Origin: an uncultured Eubacteriales bacterium
GTDB taxonomy: Bacteria; Bacillota; Clostridia; Oscillospirales; Oscillospiraceae
DNA length: 16,109 nt
Direction of reading: 5' to 3'
Assembly (NCBI GenBank): GCA_949744025.1
Contig: CATJWA010000127.1
Coordinates: forward strand, 1-16,109
Shown here: positions 6,120 through 14,374 of the stretch, in pieces
Layout of the letters: every line of letters starts with the position of its first letter
Numbering within the stretch: the stretch's first letter is position 1
Notes under the pieces: generated by a model
The model's database searches: none
What the model was told of the DNA's origin: nothing
What the model saw: only the letters and a program-made list of their open reading frames with translations
Translations under genes and position numbers: made by a program

Positions 6120-7046
6120 TTACGCAAACGGCTCTATCTCCGTCACATCATACGGCGTGGTCTGGTAGACGAAGTAGTTAAGCCAGTTCTGGTACAGCAG
6201 GCTGGCGTGGCTTCGCCAGGTCACTACGGGGCTTTGCGTGTCGTCTCCGTTCGGAAAATAGTTTTCGGGAATTTTTGTGTCAGGGTCCAGCTTTTTGTCG
6301 CGTATATACTCCTTTTGCAGGGTATCGGGGTCGTACTCGGAGTGTCCGGTGATAAAAATCTGCCGTCCTCCCTCGGTCGCCATGGCATACACGCCCGCTT
6401 TGTCCGAGGTTGCGAGTATTTTCAGCTTTTCACAAGCCTCCACATCCTCAAGCCTCACCGTGGTATTGCGCGAGTGCGGCACCATGAACACATCGTCAAA
6501 GCCGCGCAGCAGCATCGACGAGCGGCGGTCCACACTGTGCGCGAACACTCCGGAGAGCTTTTCCGGCAAAAGGTATTTTTTTATTCCGTAATGGTAGTAA
6601 AGCCCGGCCTGCGCTCCCCAGCAGATGTGGAAGGTGCTGTGGACATGCGTCTTGCTCCACTCCATTATTCTGCACAGCTCCGGCCAGTAATCTACCTGCT
6701 CGAACTCCAGCTTCTCCACCGGCGCGCCGGTTATTATCATGCCGTCAAAATACCGGTGGCAGACCTTGTCGAAGTCCGTGTAAAATTTGAGCATGTGCTC
6801 CTGCGAGACGTTTTTCGCCTCGTGGCTGCGCGTCTGCATGAGCTCCAGCTCCACCTGAAGCGGCGTGTTGCCCAGCAGTCGGCAGAGCTGCGTCTCCGTG
6901 TCTATCTTTGTGGGCATGAGGTTGAGCAGCAGTATTTGCAGCGGACGGATATCCTGCGTCATCGCGCGCGTCTCCGTCATGACAAAGATGTTCTCTCCCG
7001 TGAGCACCCTTGTCGCGGGAAGCTGGTTCGGTATCTTAATCGGCAT
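6120..7046 (-). CDS. metA: MetA-family homoserine O-acyltransferase, predicted acetyl-CoA dependent
   Basis: This enzyme activates homoserine by O-acylation, the first committed step of methionine synthesis. The 308-residue protein is full length for the family. The catalytic Cys142 lies in FHICWGAQAG, and H235 and E237 in ITGHSEYDP complete the expected catalytic residues. Residue 111 in GAPVEKLEF is Glu. In characterised MetA proteins Glu at 111 goes with acetyl-CoA use and Gly with succinyl-CoA use, so O-acetylhomoserine is the predicted product even though database names often say succinyltransferase. The start overlaps the end of the fumarase beta gene by 11 bases. GGGAG precedes the ATG. 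No S-box riboswitch is visible, so regulation may follow the fumarase promoter. Confidence 0.95.
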   Translation of the reverse strand: MPIKIPNQLPATRVLTGENIFVMTETRAMTQDIRPLQILLLNLMPTKIDTETQLCRLLGNTPLQVELELMQTRSHEAKNVSQEHMLKFYTDFDKVCHRYFDGMIITGAPVEKLEFEQVDYWPELCRIMEWSKTHVHSTFHICWGAQAGLYYHYGIKKYLLPEKLSGVFAHSVDRRSSMLLRGFDDVFMVPHSRNTTVRLEDVEACEKLKILATSDKAGVYAMATEGGRQIFITGHSEYDPDTLQKEYIRDKKLDPDTKIPENYFPNGDDTQSPVVTWRSHASLLYQNWLNYFVYQTTPYDVTEIEPFA

Positions 7047-7617
7047 TTTGCGTTACTCCCTTTTCAATACTTGCCAGATAGGCCGCGGGACCGGATTTGT
7101 ACAGGTCGTTGCCCTTCGGGTCAATAACCACCGTCAGCGGAAGGTCCTCCACTGTCAGCCGGCGCACGGCCTCGCAGCCGAGATCCTCCCAGCATACCAT
7201 TTCAGCGGACTTGATACCCTCAGCCATCACTGCGCCGGCTCCGCCTGCCGCCCCGAGATACACCGCGCCGTTTCTCACAATCGCGTCAATAACCGCCTGC
7301 GAGCGCGTACCCTTGCCTATCATTATCTTCTGGCCCAAATCCAGCAGCTCAGGTGAATACGCGTCCATACGGCCCGAGGTCGTGGGCCCCGCCGCTCCGA
7401 TAACCTCGCCTGGACGCTCCGGCGTGGGTCCGACATAGTAAACCGCGCTGCCTGCCAGCTCATACGGAGGCTCCCCGCCGTCCGCCAGAAGCCCGCACAG
7501 CCGCTTGTGCGCCGCGTCGCGCGAGGTGTACACCGTTCCTGACAGCAGCACCGTGTCCCCCGCCCTCAGCGGCGCGAGCATCTCCGCCGTAACCGGCGTT
7601 GTAAGTCTGTACTCCAT
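7036..7617 (-). CDS. fumB: Fumarate hydratase (class I), beta subunit
   Basis: This is the C-terminal-domain subunit of an iron-sulfur hydro-lyase that interconverts fumarate and malate, or in close relatives dehydrates tartrate. The 193 residues include LLSGTVYTSRDAAHKRL, the family signature PGEVIGAAGPTTSGRMD, and KGNDLYKSGPAAYLA near the C-terminus. GGGGAGAAAATT precedes the ATG. The alpha subunit gene lies 78 bases upstream on the same strand, so the enzyme is split into two chains as in many anaerobes and archaea. The next gene, metA, starts inside its last codons. Sequence alone does not separate fumarase from L-tartrate dehydratase with certainty; fumarase is more likely given the gene lengths and context. 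The symbol follows clostridial two-subunit naming, not the E. coli fumB gene. Confidence 0.9.
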   Translation of the reverse strand: MEYRLTTPVTAEMLAPLRAGDTVLLSGTVYTSRDAAHKRLCGLLADGGEPPYELAGSAVYYVGPTPERPGEVIGAAGPTTSGRMDAYSPELLDLGQKIMIGKGTRSQAVIDAIVRNGAVYLGAAGGAGAVMAEGIKSAEMVCWEDLGCEAVRRLTVEDLPLTVVIDPKGNDLYKSGPAAYLASIEKGVTQNAD

Positions 7618-7695
7618 AATTTTCTCCCCGATTAAAATTTCAATAACGTTACCGCGCGCCGGGTCCGGAACAGCGGCAACAGCCTGAAAGCGGGC

Positions 7696-8535
7696 TTAAA
7701 GCTCCGCCGAAGCGCGTCGCGTCGCGTGGCAGCTCATATTCACCGCTGCGGGCAGTCCGGCCACGTGGGTGGGCGCATACTCTATCGCAAGTCCAAGCGC
7801 CGTTGTGCGCCCTCCAAAGCCCTGTGGGCCTATACCGAGCGAATTTATAGCCTCAAGCAGCTCGCGCTCAAAAGCCGCGTACCACGGGTCGGGATTCGGC
7901 ACGTTAAGCGGGCGCAGCAGGGCCTTTTTTGCCAGATACGCCGCCTTGTCAAAGCAGCCGCCGACCCCGACGCCGACAACCACCGGCGGACAGGGATTGG
8001 CCCCCGCCAGACGCACCGTCTCAATAACGAAGTCCCGAACGCCCTGCACACCGTCCGAGGGCTTGAGCATTTGCAGGCGGCTCATGTTCTCGCTGCCGAA
8101 GCCCTTGGGCAGGACCGTTATCCGCAGTCCGTCTCCGGATGTAAGGTGTACCGTTACAAACGCGGGCGTGTTGTCGTTGGTGTTCACGCGGCGCAGAGGG
8201 TCGCCCACCACGCTCTTGCGCAGATAGCCCTCTCCGTAGCCGCGGCGCACGCCCTCGTTCACGGCCTGCTCCAAATCGCCGTCTATGTACACCTCCTGCC
8301 CCAACTCGATAAATACGCAGGCAAGACCCGTGTCCTGGCATATGGGCAGGCATTTCTCACGCGCAAGGTCAAGATTCTCGCAGAGTATTCCCAGTGATTT
8401 TTCGGCCAGCGGCCAGCTCTCCGCAGCACGCGCGGCTTTCAGCGCGGCGCTCACATCCTCCGGCAGCTCGCGGTTGGCCTTTATGCACAGCCGCGCCACA
8501 GTCTCCGTGACATCGGCGGCTTTAACAGTTCTCAT
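7696..8535 (-). CDS. fumA: Fumarate hydratase (class I), alpha subunit
   Basis: This is the catalytic 4Fe-4S subunit of the two-chain fumarase. The 279 residues contain three cysteines in conserved settings: C66 in PICQDTG, C182 in GANPCPPVVVGVGVGG and C269 in NMSCHATR. They are the probable cluster ligands; C194 is an extra nearby cysteine. GSENMSRLQMLKPSDG and GPQGFGGRTTALGL are also typical. The open cluster iron binds substrate and is oxygen sensitive, in keeping with an anaerobe. AGGGAGAAG precedes the ATG. It is the first gene of an operon with the beta subunit and metA. L-tartrate dehydratase alpha is the main alternative name. The symbol follows clostridial two-subunit usage rather than E. 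coli fumA. Confidence 0.92.
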   Translation of the reverse strand: MRTVKAADVTETVARLCIKANRELPEDVSAALKAARAAESWPLAEKSLGILCENLDLAREKCLPICQDTGLACVFIELGQEVYIDGDLEQAVNEGVRRGYGEGYLRKSVVGDPLRRVNTNDNTPAFVTVHLTSGDGLRITVLPKGFGSENMSRLQMLKPSDGVQGVRDFVIETVRLAGANPCPPVVVGVGVGGCFDKAAYLAKKALLRPLNVPNPDPWYAAFERELLEAINSLGIGPQGFGGRTTALGLAIEYAPTHVAGLPAAVNMSCHATRRASAEL

Positions 8536-8572
8536 ACAGGCTTCTCCCTATTTTTTCAACAGTTATGGAATA

Positions 8573-8600
8573 ATTATAACACCAAGTCGGATAAAGTCAA
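8573..8600 (-). promoter_or_regulatory. Predicted promoter of the fumarase-metA operon
   Basis: On the minus strand TTGACT (8595-8600) and TATAAT (8573-8578) are spaced by 16 bases, with TGT before the -10 box. The leader to the alpha-subunit start is about 30 bases, leaving no room for a riboswitch. It is divergent from the degV promoter, and the two -35 boxes are 20 bases apart. Confidence 0.8.
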
Positions 8601-8620
8601 ATAATCCTTTCTCCAATGGC

Positions 8621-8649
8621 TTGACATGCGGCGGAGAAAATCTTATACT
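8621..8649 (+). promoter_or_regulatory. Predicted consensus promoter of degV
   Basis: TTGACA (8621-8626, perfect -35) and TATACT (8644-8649) are separated by 17 bases. The predicted start near 8656 gives a leader of about 34 bases that ends in AGGAG before the ATG. Confidence 0.87.
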
Positions 8650-8689
8650 ATGCTTTGTTTAAATAACGAATTAAAATCAGGAGTTTTAT

Positions 8690-9541
8690 ATGAGCAAAAT
8701 TGCAATAGTAACCGACACAAACAGCAGCATGACGCAGGAGGAGGCGGACTCGCTCGGCGTACGTCTGCTTGCGATGCCCTTTATCGTCAATGAGACGGAC
8801 TATTTTGAGGGCGTTTCCTGTACATACGAGCATTTTTTTGAGATGCTTGCCGGCGGCGACGATGTCTCCTCCTCCCAGCCCTCGCCGCAGTCGATACTCT
8901 CGCTGTGGGATGACGCGCTCAGGACCAACGACTATGTTATACATATCCCCATGTCCTCCGCGCTGAGCGGCTCGTGCGGCACGGCCAAGGCGCTGGCCGA
9001 GGGCTATGACGGCCGCGTGCTCGTCGCGGACAACAAGCGCATTTCCATCTCCCAGCGCCAGTCCGTGCTTGACGCGCTGAAAATGGCTGAGCAGGGCATG
9101 TCCGCGCAGGAAATTCACGCAAGGCTGGAGGCCACGGCCTTTGACGCGAGCATTTATCTGGCCGTAAACACGCTTGAGCTGCTTAAAAAAAGCGGCCGCG
9201 TAACCGCCGCGGGTGCGGCGCTGGCCACGGTGCTCGGCCTCAAGCCCGTGCTTCAGATTCAGGGCGAGAAGCTTGACGCCTTCGCCAAGGTGCGCGGCAT
9301 GGCCCACGCCGAAAAAACGATGCTCGAGGCAGTTGAAAAGGACCTGCAAACCCGCTTCGCCGGCAGACAGGCGCGCATAGCAACGGCCTACTCCGGCGAC
9401 CCTGGCCCCGCACAGGAATGGCTGGAGCAGGTGCGCGGACATTTTCATGACGACAGCATCAACCTCTACCGCCTGCCCATAAGCATCTGCTGCCACGTCG
9501 GCGCGGGTGTAAAAGCCATCGGCGTAATCGAGTATCTGTAA
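8690..9541 (+). CDS. degV: DegV family fatty-acid-binding protein
   Basis: DegV/FakB proteins hold a single fatty acid and present it to the kinase FakA for phosphorylation, feeding exogenous fatty acids into phospholipid synthesis. The 283-residue protein shows the family pattern: VTDTNSSM near the N-terminus, SSSQPSP (60-66, usually TSQPS, here with Ser in place of Thr), the S93-containing loop SSALSGSCGTA, LKKSGRVTAAGAALATVLGLKPVLQ (165-189), and the C-terminal HVGAG containing H269 (often HVGPG). It appears monocistronic, with its own promoter and a strong terminator. No FakA-like kinase gene is in the window, so a ligand-binding role is inferred from the family only. Confidence 0.93.
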   Translation: MSKIAIVTDTNSSMTQEEADSLGVRLLAMPFIVNETDYFEGVSCTYEHFFEMLAGGDDVSSSQPSPQSILSLWDDALRTNDYVIHIPMSSALSGSCGTAKALAEGYDGRVLVADNKRISISQRQSVLDALKMAEQGMSAQEIHARLEATAFDASIYLAVNTLELLKKSGRVTAAGAALATVLGLKPVLQIQGEKLDAFAKVRGMAHAEKTMLEAVEKDLQTRFAGRQARIATAYSGDPGPAQEWLEQVRGHFHDDSINLYRLPISICCHVGAGVKAIGVIEYL

Positions 9542-9547
9542 ACCGCA

Positions 9548-9590
9548 AAAAAACGCTCACGGGACACAAGCTGTCCCGTGAGCGTTTTTT
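9548..9590. terminator. Two-way terminator between degV and ligA
   Basis: A 19-bp perfect stem (9548-9566 with 9572-9590) includes A6 on the left and T6 on the right around a GC-rich core and a 5-base loop. It serves the convergent ends of degV (9541) and ligA (9595). Confidence 0.95.
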
Positions 9591-9594
9591 GGAC

Positions 9595-11571
9595 TTATTC
9601 TATCATTTCCCTGAACTGCTGCTCCGTAATTATCTCAATTCCAAGCTCCTGAGCTCTGGTCAGCTTGGACCCCGCGTTTTCTCCGGCAAGGACATAGCTT
9701 GTTTTCTTTGACACGGAGGACGAAGCCCGCCCCCCGAATCTCTCAATTATCTCACTGGCCTCATCCCGCGTAAACAGCTCCAGCGCCCCCGTCAGCACAA
9801 AGGTTTTCCCCGCGAAGCGGTTGTCCACAGTCTCCTCCCCGCTTTCGAAGGAAACTCCCGCCTCGCGCAGCAGCCGTATCTGGTGCTGTGACTGGGGATT
9901 GGCAAACCACTCAGAAATATATCCGGCGGTCACAGGACCGATATCGGGTATCGCTGTCAGCTCCTCCTCGCCCGCGGCCATGAGCTCGTCGAGCCCTGCG
10001 TAGTATTTTGCCAGCACCTTTCCCGCCTTCTGCCCCACCTGCCTTATTCCAAAGGCGCACAGCAGCCGGGCAAGGCCGCGGCTCTTGCTGGCCTCTATCG
10101 CAGAAATGAGGTTTTCCGCGGACTTCTTACCCTTGCGCTCCAGCGCCGCGACGGGCTCGGGCTCAAGGTAGTAAAGGTCCGCCGGCGTGGATATGAGTCC
10201 CGCCGCGACAAGGCTCTCCACCGCGGCGGGGCCCAGACCGTCGATATCCATGGCTTCCTTTGAGGCAAAGTGGACAATATTCCTGAGCCGCTGCGCGGGA
10301 CACTCCGCTCCCGTACAGCGCATGGCCGCGCCGTCGATGTCCCTGAGCACCGGACTGCCGCACTCCGGACAGCACTTCGGCAGCCTGAACGGAATTGTCA
10401 CCTCGGGACGCTTGTCACGTATTACGTCTATTACCTCGGGGATTATCTCCCCCGCCTTGCGCACAAGCACCGTGTCGCCCACGCGCACGTCCAGCTTGTC
10501 TATAAAGTCCTGATTGTGCAGCGTGGCGTTTGTCACCGTCGTGCCCGCCAAACGCACGGGCTCGATAACCGCCTTGGGCGTGAGCACTCCCGTGCGCCCG
10601 ACCTGCACCGCGATGTCAACCACGCGGCTTTCCTTTTTCTCCGGCGGGTACTTGTACGCCACCGCCCAGCGCGGAGCCTTGGACGTGCTGCCCATTATCC
10701 GCCGCTGCTCAAGACCGTTGAGCTTTATAACCGCGCCGTCCATCTCGTATTTGAAGCTGTCTCGGTTCTCGCCTATCCAGTCTATACGCTCAACGCAGTC
10801 ATGAATGTTATCGTACACCTTGTACGGCACAACGTCAAAGCCCATAGCCGCGAGCGCGTCAAGCGTCTCGGAGTGGGTCTGATATCCTTCCTGCGGAATC
10901 TGAATGTTATAAACTATCAGGTCAAGCCGCCGCTCCGCCGTAACCTTCGCGTCAAGCTGGCGCAGGGAACCGGCGGCGGCGTTTCTCGGGTTTGCCAGCG
11001 GCGGCTCGCCGCTTATCTCACGCAGACGGTTTATCTCGGCAAAGGTGTCCTTGGCCATGTACACCTCGCCGCGCACAATAAGCCGCTCCGGCGCACCCTT
11101 AAGCGTCTGCGGCAGAGAGCGTATCGTGCGCAGGTTCTCCGTCACGTCCTCGCCGTCAATACCGTCGCCGCGCGTCGCGCCGCGGACAAAGCGTCCGTTT
11201 ACATACTCAAGGGCAATGGACAGCCCGTCTATCTTCGGCTCAACGTCGTAGCTGTGTCCGTCCTCCAGCGCGTCGTCCACACGCCGTCCGAAAGCGAAAA
11301 GCTCGTCGTAGGAAAAAACGTCCGCCAGACTCTCAAGCGGCGCCTCATGGTGCACGGGCGAGAATTTCGCGCTGACGGTGCCGCCGACGCGCTGTGTCGG
11401 CGAGTCAGCGCTTTTAAACTGCGGGTACTGATCCTCCAAATCCGCGAGTGTGTGTATCAGCCTGTCGTACTCAAAGTCCGAAATTGTCGGCGCGTCCTCG
11501 TCGTAATAGCGCCTGCTGTGCTCGGCCACCTCGGCGCGCAGGGCAAGTATCCTCTTTTGTATTTCATCCAT
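9595..11571 (-). CDS. ligA: NAD-dependent DNA ligase LigA
   Basis: LigA seals nicks in replication and repair using NAD+. The protein is 658 residues and has all domains in order: the N-terminal Ia domain with YYDEDAPTISDFEYD for NAD binding, the adenylation domain with K113 in EPKIDG (the lysine that takes AMP), the OB fold, a four-cysteine zinc finger (CPECG and CTGAECP), helix-hairpin-helix repeats (for example FGIRQVGQKAGKVLA), and a C-terminal BRCT domain beginning FAGKTFVLTG. The start MDEIQKRI at 11571 has GGGGA upstream. An ATG 15 bases earlier (11586) has no ribosome binding site. It overlaps yunB by 8 bases and is the last gene of the murD operon. Confidence 0.97.
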   Translation of the reverse strand: MDEIQKRILALRAEVAEHSRRYYDEDAPTISDFEYDRLIHTLADLEDQYPQFKSADSPTQRVGGTVSAKFSPVHHEAPLESLADVFSYDELFAFGRRVDDALEDGHSYDVEPKIDGLSIALEYVNGRFVRGATRGDGIDGEDVTENLRTIRSLPQTLKGAPERLIVRGEVYMAKDTFAEINRLREISGEPPLANPRNAAAGSLRQLDAKVTAERRLDLIVYNIQIPQEGYQTHSETLDALAAMGFDVVPYKVYDNIHDCVERIDWIGENRDSFKYEMDGAVIKLNGLEQRRIMGSTSKAPRWAVAYKYPPEKKESRVVDIAVQVGRTGVLTPKAVIEPVRLAGTTVTNATLHNQDFIDKLDVRVGDTVLVRKAGEIIPEVIDVIRDKRPEVTIPFRLPKCCPECGSPVLRDIDGAAMRCTGAECPAQRLRNIVHFASKEAMDIDGLGPAAVESLVAAGLISTPADLYYLEPEPVAALERKGKKSAENLISAIEASKSRGLARLLCAFGIRQVGQKAGKVLAKYYAGLDELMAAGEEELTAIPDIGPVTAGYISEWFANPQSQHQIRLLREAGVSFESGEETVDNRFAGKTFVLTGALELFTRDEASEIIERFGGRASSSVSKKTSYVLAGENAGSKLTRAQELGIEIITEQQFREMIE

Positions 11572-12253
11572 CGTTTTTCCCCACATTCACAAATGTATCC
11601 GGCACTCCGCCGACTATCACCGTCTCGGCAATGAGCGTGCGGCTTACCACCTGCGTGGACAGCGTTTCCCAGGGCACGAGAATGTCTATGTCCACAACTA
11701 TTTCAAGTATCATCTGGTGCTTGGTCTGGTTTATCCCTGACGACACCAGCTCGTTTTTAAAATCCGCGTGGGAGGAGGTGAGCATCACTATCTTCACCGG
11801 CACCCTCGGCCCCTTGCCGACGGAGAGATTGAAGCCCAGCAGGTTCCCCAACGGTATTCCCACATCCAGCTCCCCGCTGTCGGCGGCGTGAACAACGTCG
11901 TCGAGCACCTGAGAGGCAAAGGCATTTATCTCCACCATGTTGGCGGTTATCGCCGTTATTCCCCCGGCATTGTCCTTTTCCAGGGAGACGAAATAGTCGT
12001 AATCGTACTCCCCCTCCGACATTTTTCGGTTTATCACGTCGTTTATAGCCAATATCACAAGGTCGCTGGCATCCGACAGGGCAATTTCCCCCGCCAGCTG
12101 CTTGAGATAGGCCCCTGACTTGAACATGAAAACGGCTATCCCCGCAAGCAGCGCGCATAATACCATCCTGCCCAACTGGTTTTCTGTCATATGCGCCCCC
12201 GTTGGGCGCGCGTATCTTATATATCTGAGCCTGTACCGGCGCGGCAGGGGCAT
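11564..12253 (-). CDS. yunB: Sporulation protein YunB family
   Basis: This 229-residue protein has a short arginine-rich N-terminus, one membrane helix (about residues 28-46, MVLCALLAGIAVFMF) and a long domain outside it. The helix and the later segments match YunB, a Bacillus protein made in the mother cell and needed for normal spore formation. Matching features include VPVKIVMLTSSHADFKNELVSSGINQTKH, an I-L-V-P segment and SRTLIAETVIVGGVPDTFVNV. ATG at 12253 is chosen over a GTG at 12262 because AGAGGTGAT sits 4-6 bases ahead of it. The molecular role is unknown. It is unusual to see it inside an operon of housekeeping genes (murD, ligA). Only the family is confidently assigned. Confidence 0.85.
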   Translation of the reverse strand: MPLPRRYRLRYIRYARPTGAHMTENQLGRMVLCALLAGIAVFMFKSGAYLKQLAGEIALSDASDLVILAINDVINRKMSEGEYDYDYFVSLEKDNAGGITAITANMVEINAFASQVLDDVVHAADSGELDVGIPLGNLLGFNLSVGKGPRVPVKIVMLTSSHADFKNELVSSGINQTKHQMILEIVVDIDILVPWETLSTQVVSRTLIAETVIVGGVPDTFVNVGKNDG

Positions 12254-12311
12254 GGCTATCACCTCTGCCTGAATTGTATGCGCGCCGGCCTGTACATAAT
12301 TCGCGCTTTAT

Positions 12312-13343
12312 TCAGTCGCTGTCCCCGCGCGCCAGCTCCTCCATGAACAGCCGCGCAAGACGAAGAAGGTCCTCAAACTCCGAGATTTTCCCCACGCTCG
12401 CAGGCGAGTGGATGTTCCGCACCGCGCAGGCTATTGCAGCCGTGCGCACTCCCGCGCGGCTGCGCTGCACCGCGGCGGCGTCCGTGCCACCGGCAATGCG
12501 GCGTTTTGTCTGATGCTTTATGCCGTTTTCGTCCGCTATACGCGTGAGCACGGCGTATAGCTGCCTGTCATACAGCGTTCCGCCGTCCATAAAGGGTATC
12601 ACCACGCCGTCTCCCGCGCTGCATATCCTCTTGCCCTCGCCTATGTCCGGCACATCCGTCGCCGTCGTACCCTCGAGCACAAGCGTCACGTCCGGACGGA
12701 CGCCGTACGCCGCGGTTTTTGCTCCGCGGGTCCCAACCTCCTCCTGCGTCGTGAACGCAAAATACGCATCGCAGGGCAATTCGCTTTCTATAAGCTTTAC
12801 CATAGCCGCGCAGCCGACACGGTCGTCTATGGCCTTGGCCTTCAAAAAGCCGTCGCCGAACTCGACTATCGAGTCGTAGAACACGCAGCGCTCCCCGAGG
12901 CAGACGGTCCGCTCGGCCTGCTGCCTGTCCGTGCAGCCGATGTCGATGTACAGCTCGTCAACCTTCGGCACACGCTCCTCCTCGTCCCTGTCAACGAGAT
13001 GATACGCCTTGATTCCTATCACGCCGTCGAGCCTGTCCGCGCCGGCATAGACCCGCTTTCCTATGAGCACGCGCCTGTCAATTCCGCCCACGCAGTCAAA
13101 GCGCAGATAGCCGTCGTCCGTGTAGCCTGTGACAATGAGTCCCACCTCGTCCATGTGCGCGCAGAGCATCAGCCTCCGCTCCGGCGTTTTTGCGCCTTTT
13201 TTGAATACGATAAGGTTCCCCATAGCGTCCGAGAACAGCTCGTCCGCGTGCGGCATCACGCGCTCAAGGATATAGTCGCGAACCTCGTCCTCCGCTCCGG
13301 AAACTCCGCTGAGGTAGCAGAGCGTTTTCAAAGTGTCCAGCAT
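12312..13343 (-). CDS. M42 family metallopeptidase (second of a tandem pair)
   Basis: M42 enzymes are cytosolic, self-assembling dinuclear-metal aminopeptidases (glutamyl or TET-like) that degrade peptides. The 343-residue protein has the expected ligands: H63 and D65 in HMDEVG, D173 in AIDDR, the catalytic Glu pair E201-E202 in TQEEVGTRG, E224 in VLEGTTATD and H312 in IHSPA. AGGTDAAAVQRS matches the active-site region. A Glu rather than Asp at the fifth ligand position separates it from its upstream neighbour. GGGGGAGGTG lies inside the end of that neighbour, whose stop is one base from this ATG. Substrate is unknown; frvX/ysdC-like names are possible. A 58-base gap follows before yunB. Confidence 0.93.
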   Translation of the reverse strand: MLDTLKTLCYLSGVSGAEDEVRDYILERVMPHADELFSDAMGNLIVFKKGAKTPERRLMLCAHMDEVGLIVTGYTDDGYLRFDCVGGIDRRVLIGKRVYAGADRLDGVIGIKAYHLVDRDEEERVPKVDELYIDIGCTDRQQAERTVCLGERCVFYDSIVEFGDGFLKAKAIDDRVGCAAMVKLIESELPCDAYFAFTTQEEVGTRGAKTAAYGVRPDVTLVLEGTTATDVPDIGEGKRICSAGDGVVIPFMDGGTLYDRQLYAVLTRIADENGIKHQTKRRIAGGTDAAAVQRSRAGVRTAAIACAVRNIHSPASVGKISEFEDLLRLARLFMEELARGDSD

Positions 13344-13344
13344 T

Positions 13345-14373
13345 TCACAGCACCTCCCCCGCTCGCAGTATAAATTTCGTCAGCAGCTCGATTATATTCT
13401 CCGCGTCGGATATTTTCAGCGTCTCCACCGGCGAGTGCATGTACTTCAGCGGCAGGGACACCAGCGCAGCGGCCACGCCGGAGCGGCTGACCTGTATCGG
13501 CCATGCGTCCGTCCCGCTGTTGCCGGATATCACCTCAAGCTGATACTCAAGGCCGCATTCCTTTGCAGTGCCGATTATGGCGTCCGTCAGACGCTTGTTG
13601 AAATTCGGCCCCACGCCTATGGCCGCGCCGCCGCCGGACTTGAAGGTCCTGTGCTTGGGCGCGTCGGGCGTTTCGGCGTGCGTCACGTCCAAAACTATGG
13701 CCCAGTCCGGAGAAACGCTGTAGGCTCCTGTCACGGCCCCGCGCGTACCCAGCTCCTCCTGCGTGCTGATAAGACAGCACAGGTCCATATCAAGCTCCGC
13801 GCCTTTCAGCGCCTCCATCAGCTTTATTATTATCGCCGCGCAGGAGCGGTCGTCCATCGCCTTGCCGCAGAGCATCTCCGCGCCCAGGCGCTGCACCCCT
13901 CCGCCGTAGACCACCGGAGTCCCCGGCGGCACGAGCTGCTCGGCCTGCTCCTGAGAAAGTCCCACGTCGATAAAAAGCTTGTCCGCCGGCAGGGGCTTGC
14001 CCTGCTCGTCCTTCGTCAGCGCGTGTACAGGCATCACGTCCACCACGCCGTAAAGCGGCTCCGGCGTGAGCACGCGCATCTCGCAGGCTGGGAGCATACG
14101 CGCGTCCACGCCGCCGAGGCAAGCAAAGCGCAGATAGCCCCTTTCATGCCCCGTCACCACAAAACCGACCTCGTCCATGTGCGCGCAGAGCATCAGGCAG
14201 CGCGCGCCCTGCTTTCCGCAGCGCCGCATGGCGATTATATTGCCCATGGCATCCGTCTTTATCTCGTCGGCATACGGACTTAAATATTCCGCAATTTTCT
14301 CTCTGGCCGCGTCCTCATAGCCCGAGGGACCGCAGGCGGAGCCGAGCTCCGAGGCAAGCTGTGCGTAATCCAT
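13345..14373 (-). CDS. M42 family metallopeptidase (first of a tandem pair)
   Basis: This 342-residue M42 peptidase is a paralogue of the next gene. Metal and catalytic residues are present: H65 and D67 in HMDEVG, D174 in AMDDR, E206-E207 in TQEELGTRG, D229 in VLDVTHAETPD and H313 in MHSPVETL. SGNSGTDAWPIQVSRSG also matches the family. The start MDYAQLASEL at 14373 is chosen although the frame is open to 14574. The extra 67 residues are arginine-rich non-protein-like sequence that overlaps murD, while GGAGGG sits 11 bases upstream of 14373. The murD stop is one base away, so the genes are coupled. With its neighbour it may form separate or mixed peptide-degrading assemblies; that is inference. 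Confidence 0.93.
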   Translation of the reverse strand: MDYAQLASELGSACGPSGYEDAAREKIAEYLSPYADEIKTDAMGNIIAMRRCGKQGARCLMLCAHMDEVGFVVTGHERGYLRFACLGGVDARMLPACEMRVLTPEPLYGVVDVMPVHALTKDEQGKPLPADKLFIDVGLSQEQAEQLVPPGTPVVYGGGVQRLGAEMLCGKAMDDRSCAAIIIKLMEALKGAELDMDLCCLISTQEELGTRGAVTGAYSVSPDWAIVLDVTHAETPDAPKHRTFKSGGGAAIGVGPNFNKRLTDAIIGTAKECGLEYQLEVISGNSGTDAWPIQVSRSGVAAALVSLPLKYMHSPVETLKISDAENIIELLTKFILRAGEVL

Positions 14374-14374
14374 C

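Noticed and set aside
7047..7695. Possible SAM riboswitch or T-box controlling metA
   Set aside because: The bases before metA are fumarase beta coding sequence, and the 78-base gap before that gene is too short and lacks the conserved motifs.
7036..8535. L-tartrate dehydratase instead of fumarase
   Set aside because: The families are close, so this cannot be fully excluded. There is no tartrate transporter or regulator nearby, so fumarase is the more likely function.
8648..9496. Minus-strand open frame opposite degV
   Set aside because: It covers degV exactly in antisense, and the degV frame has all family motifs plus a consensus promoter. The antisense product matches nothing.
10270..11634. 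Long plus-strand open frame opposite ligA
   Set aside because: It is a shadow of the ligA coding frame. It has no ribosome binding site or promoter, and its composition is not protein-like.
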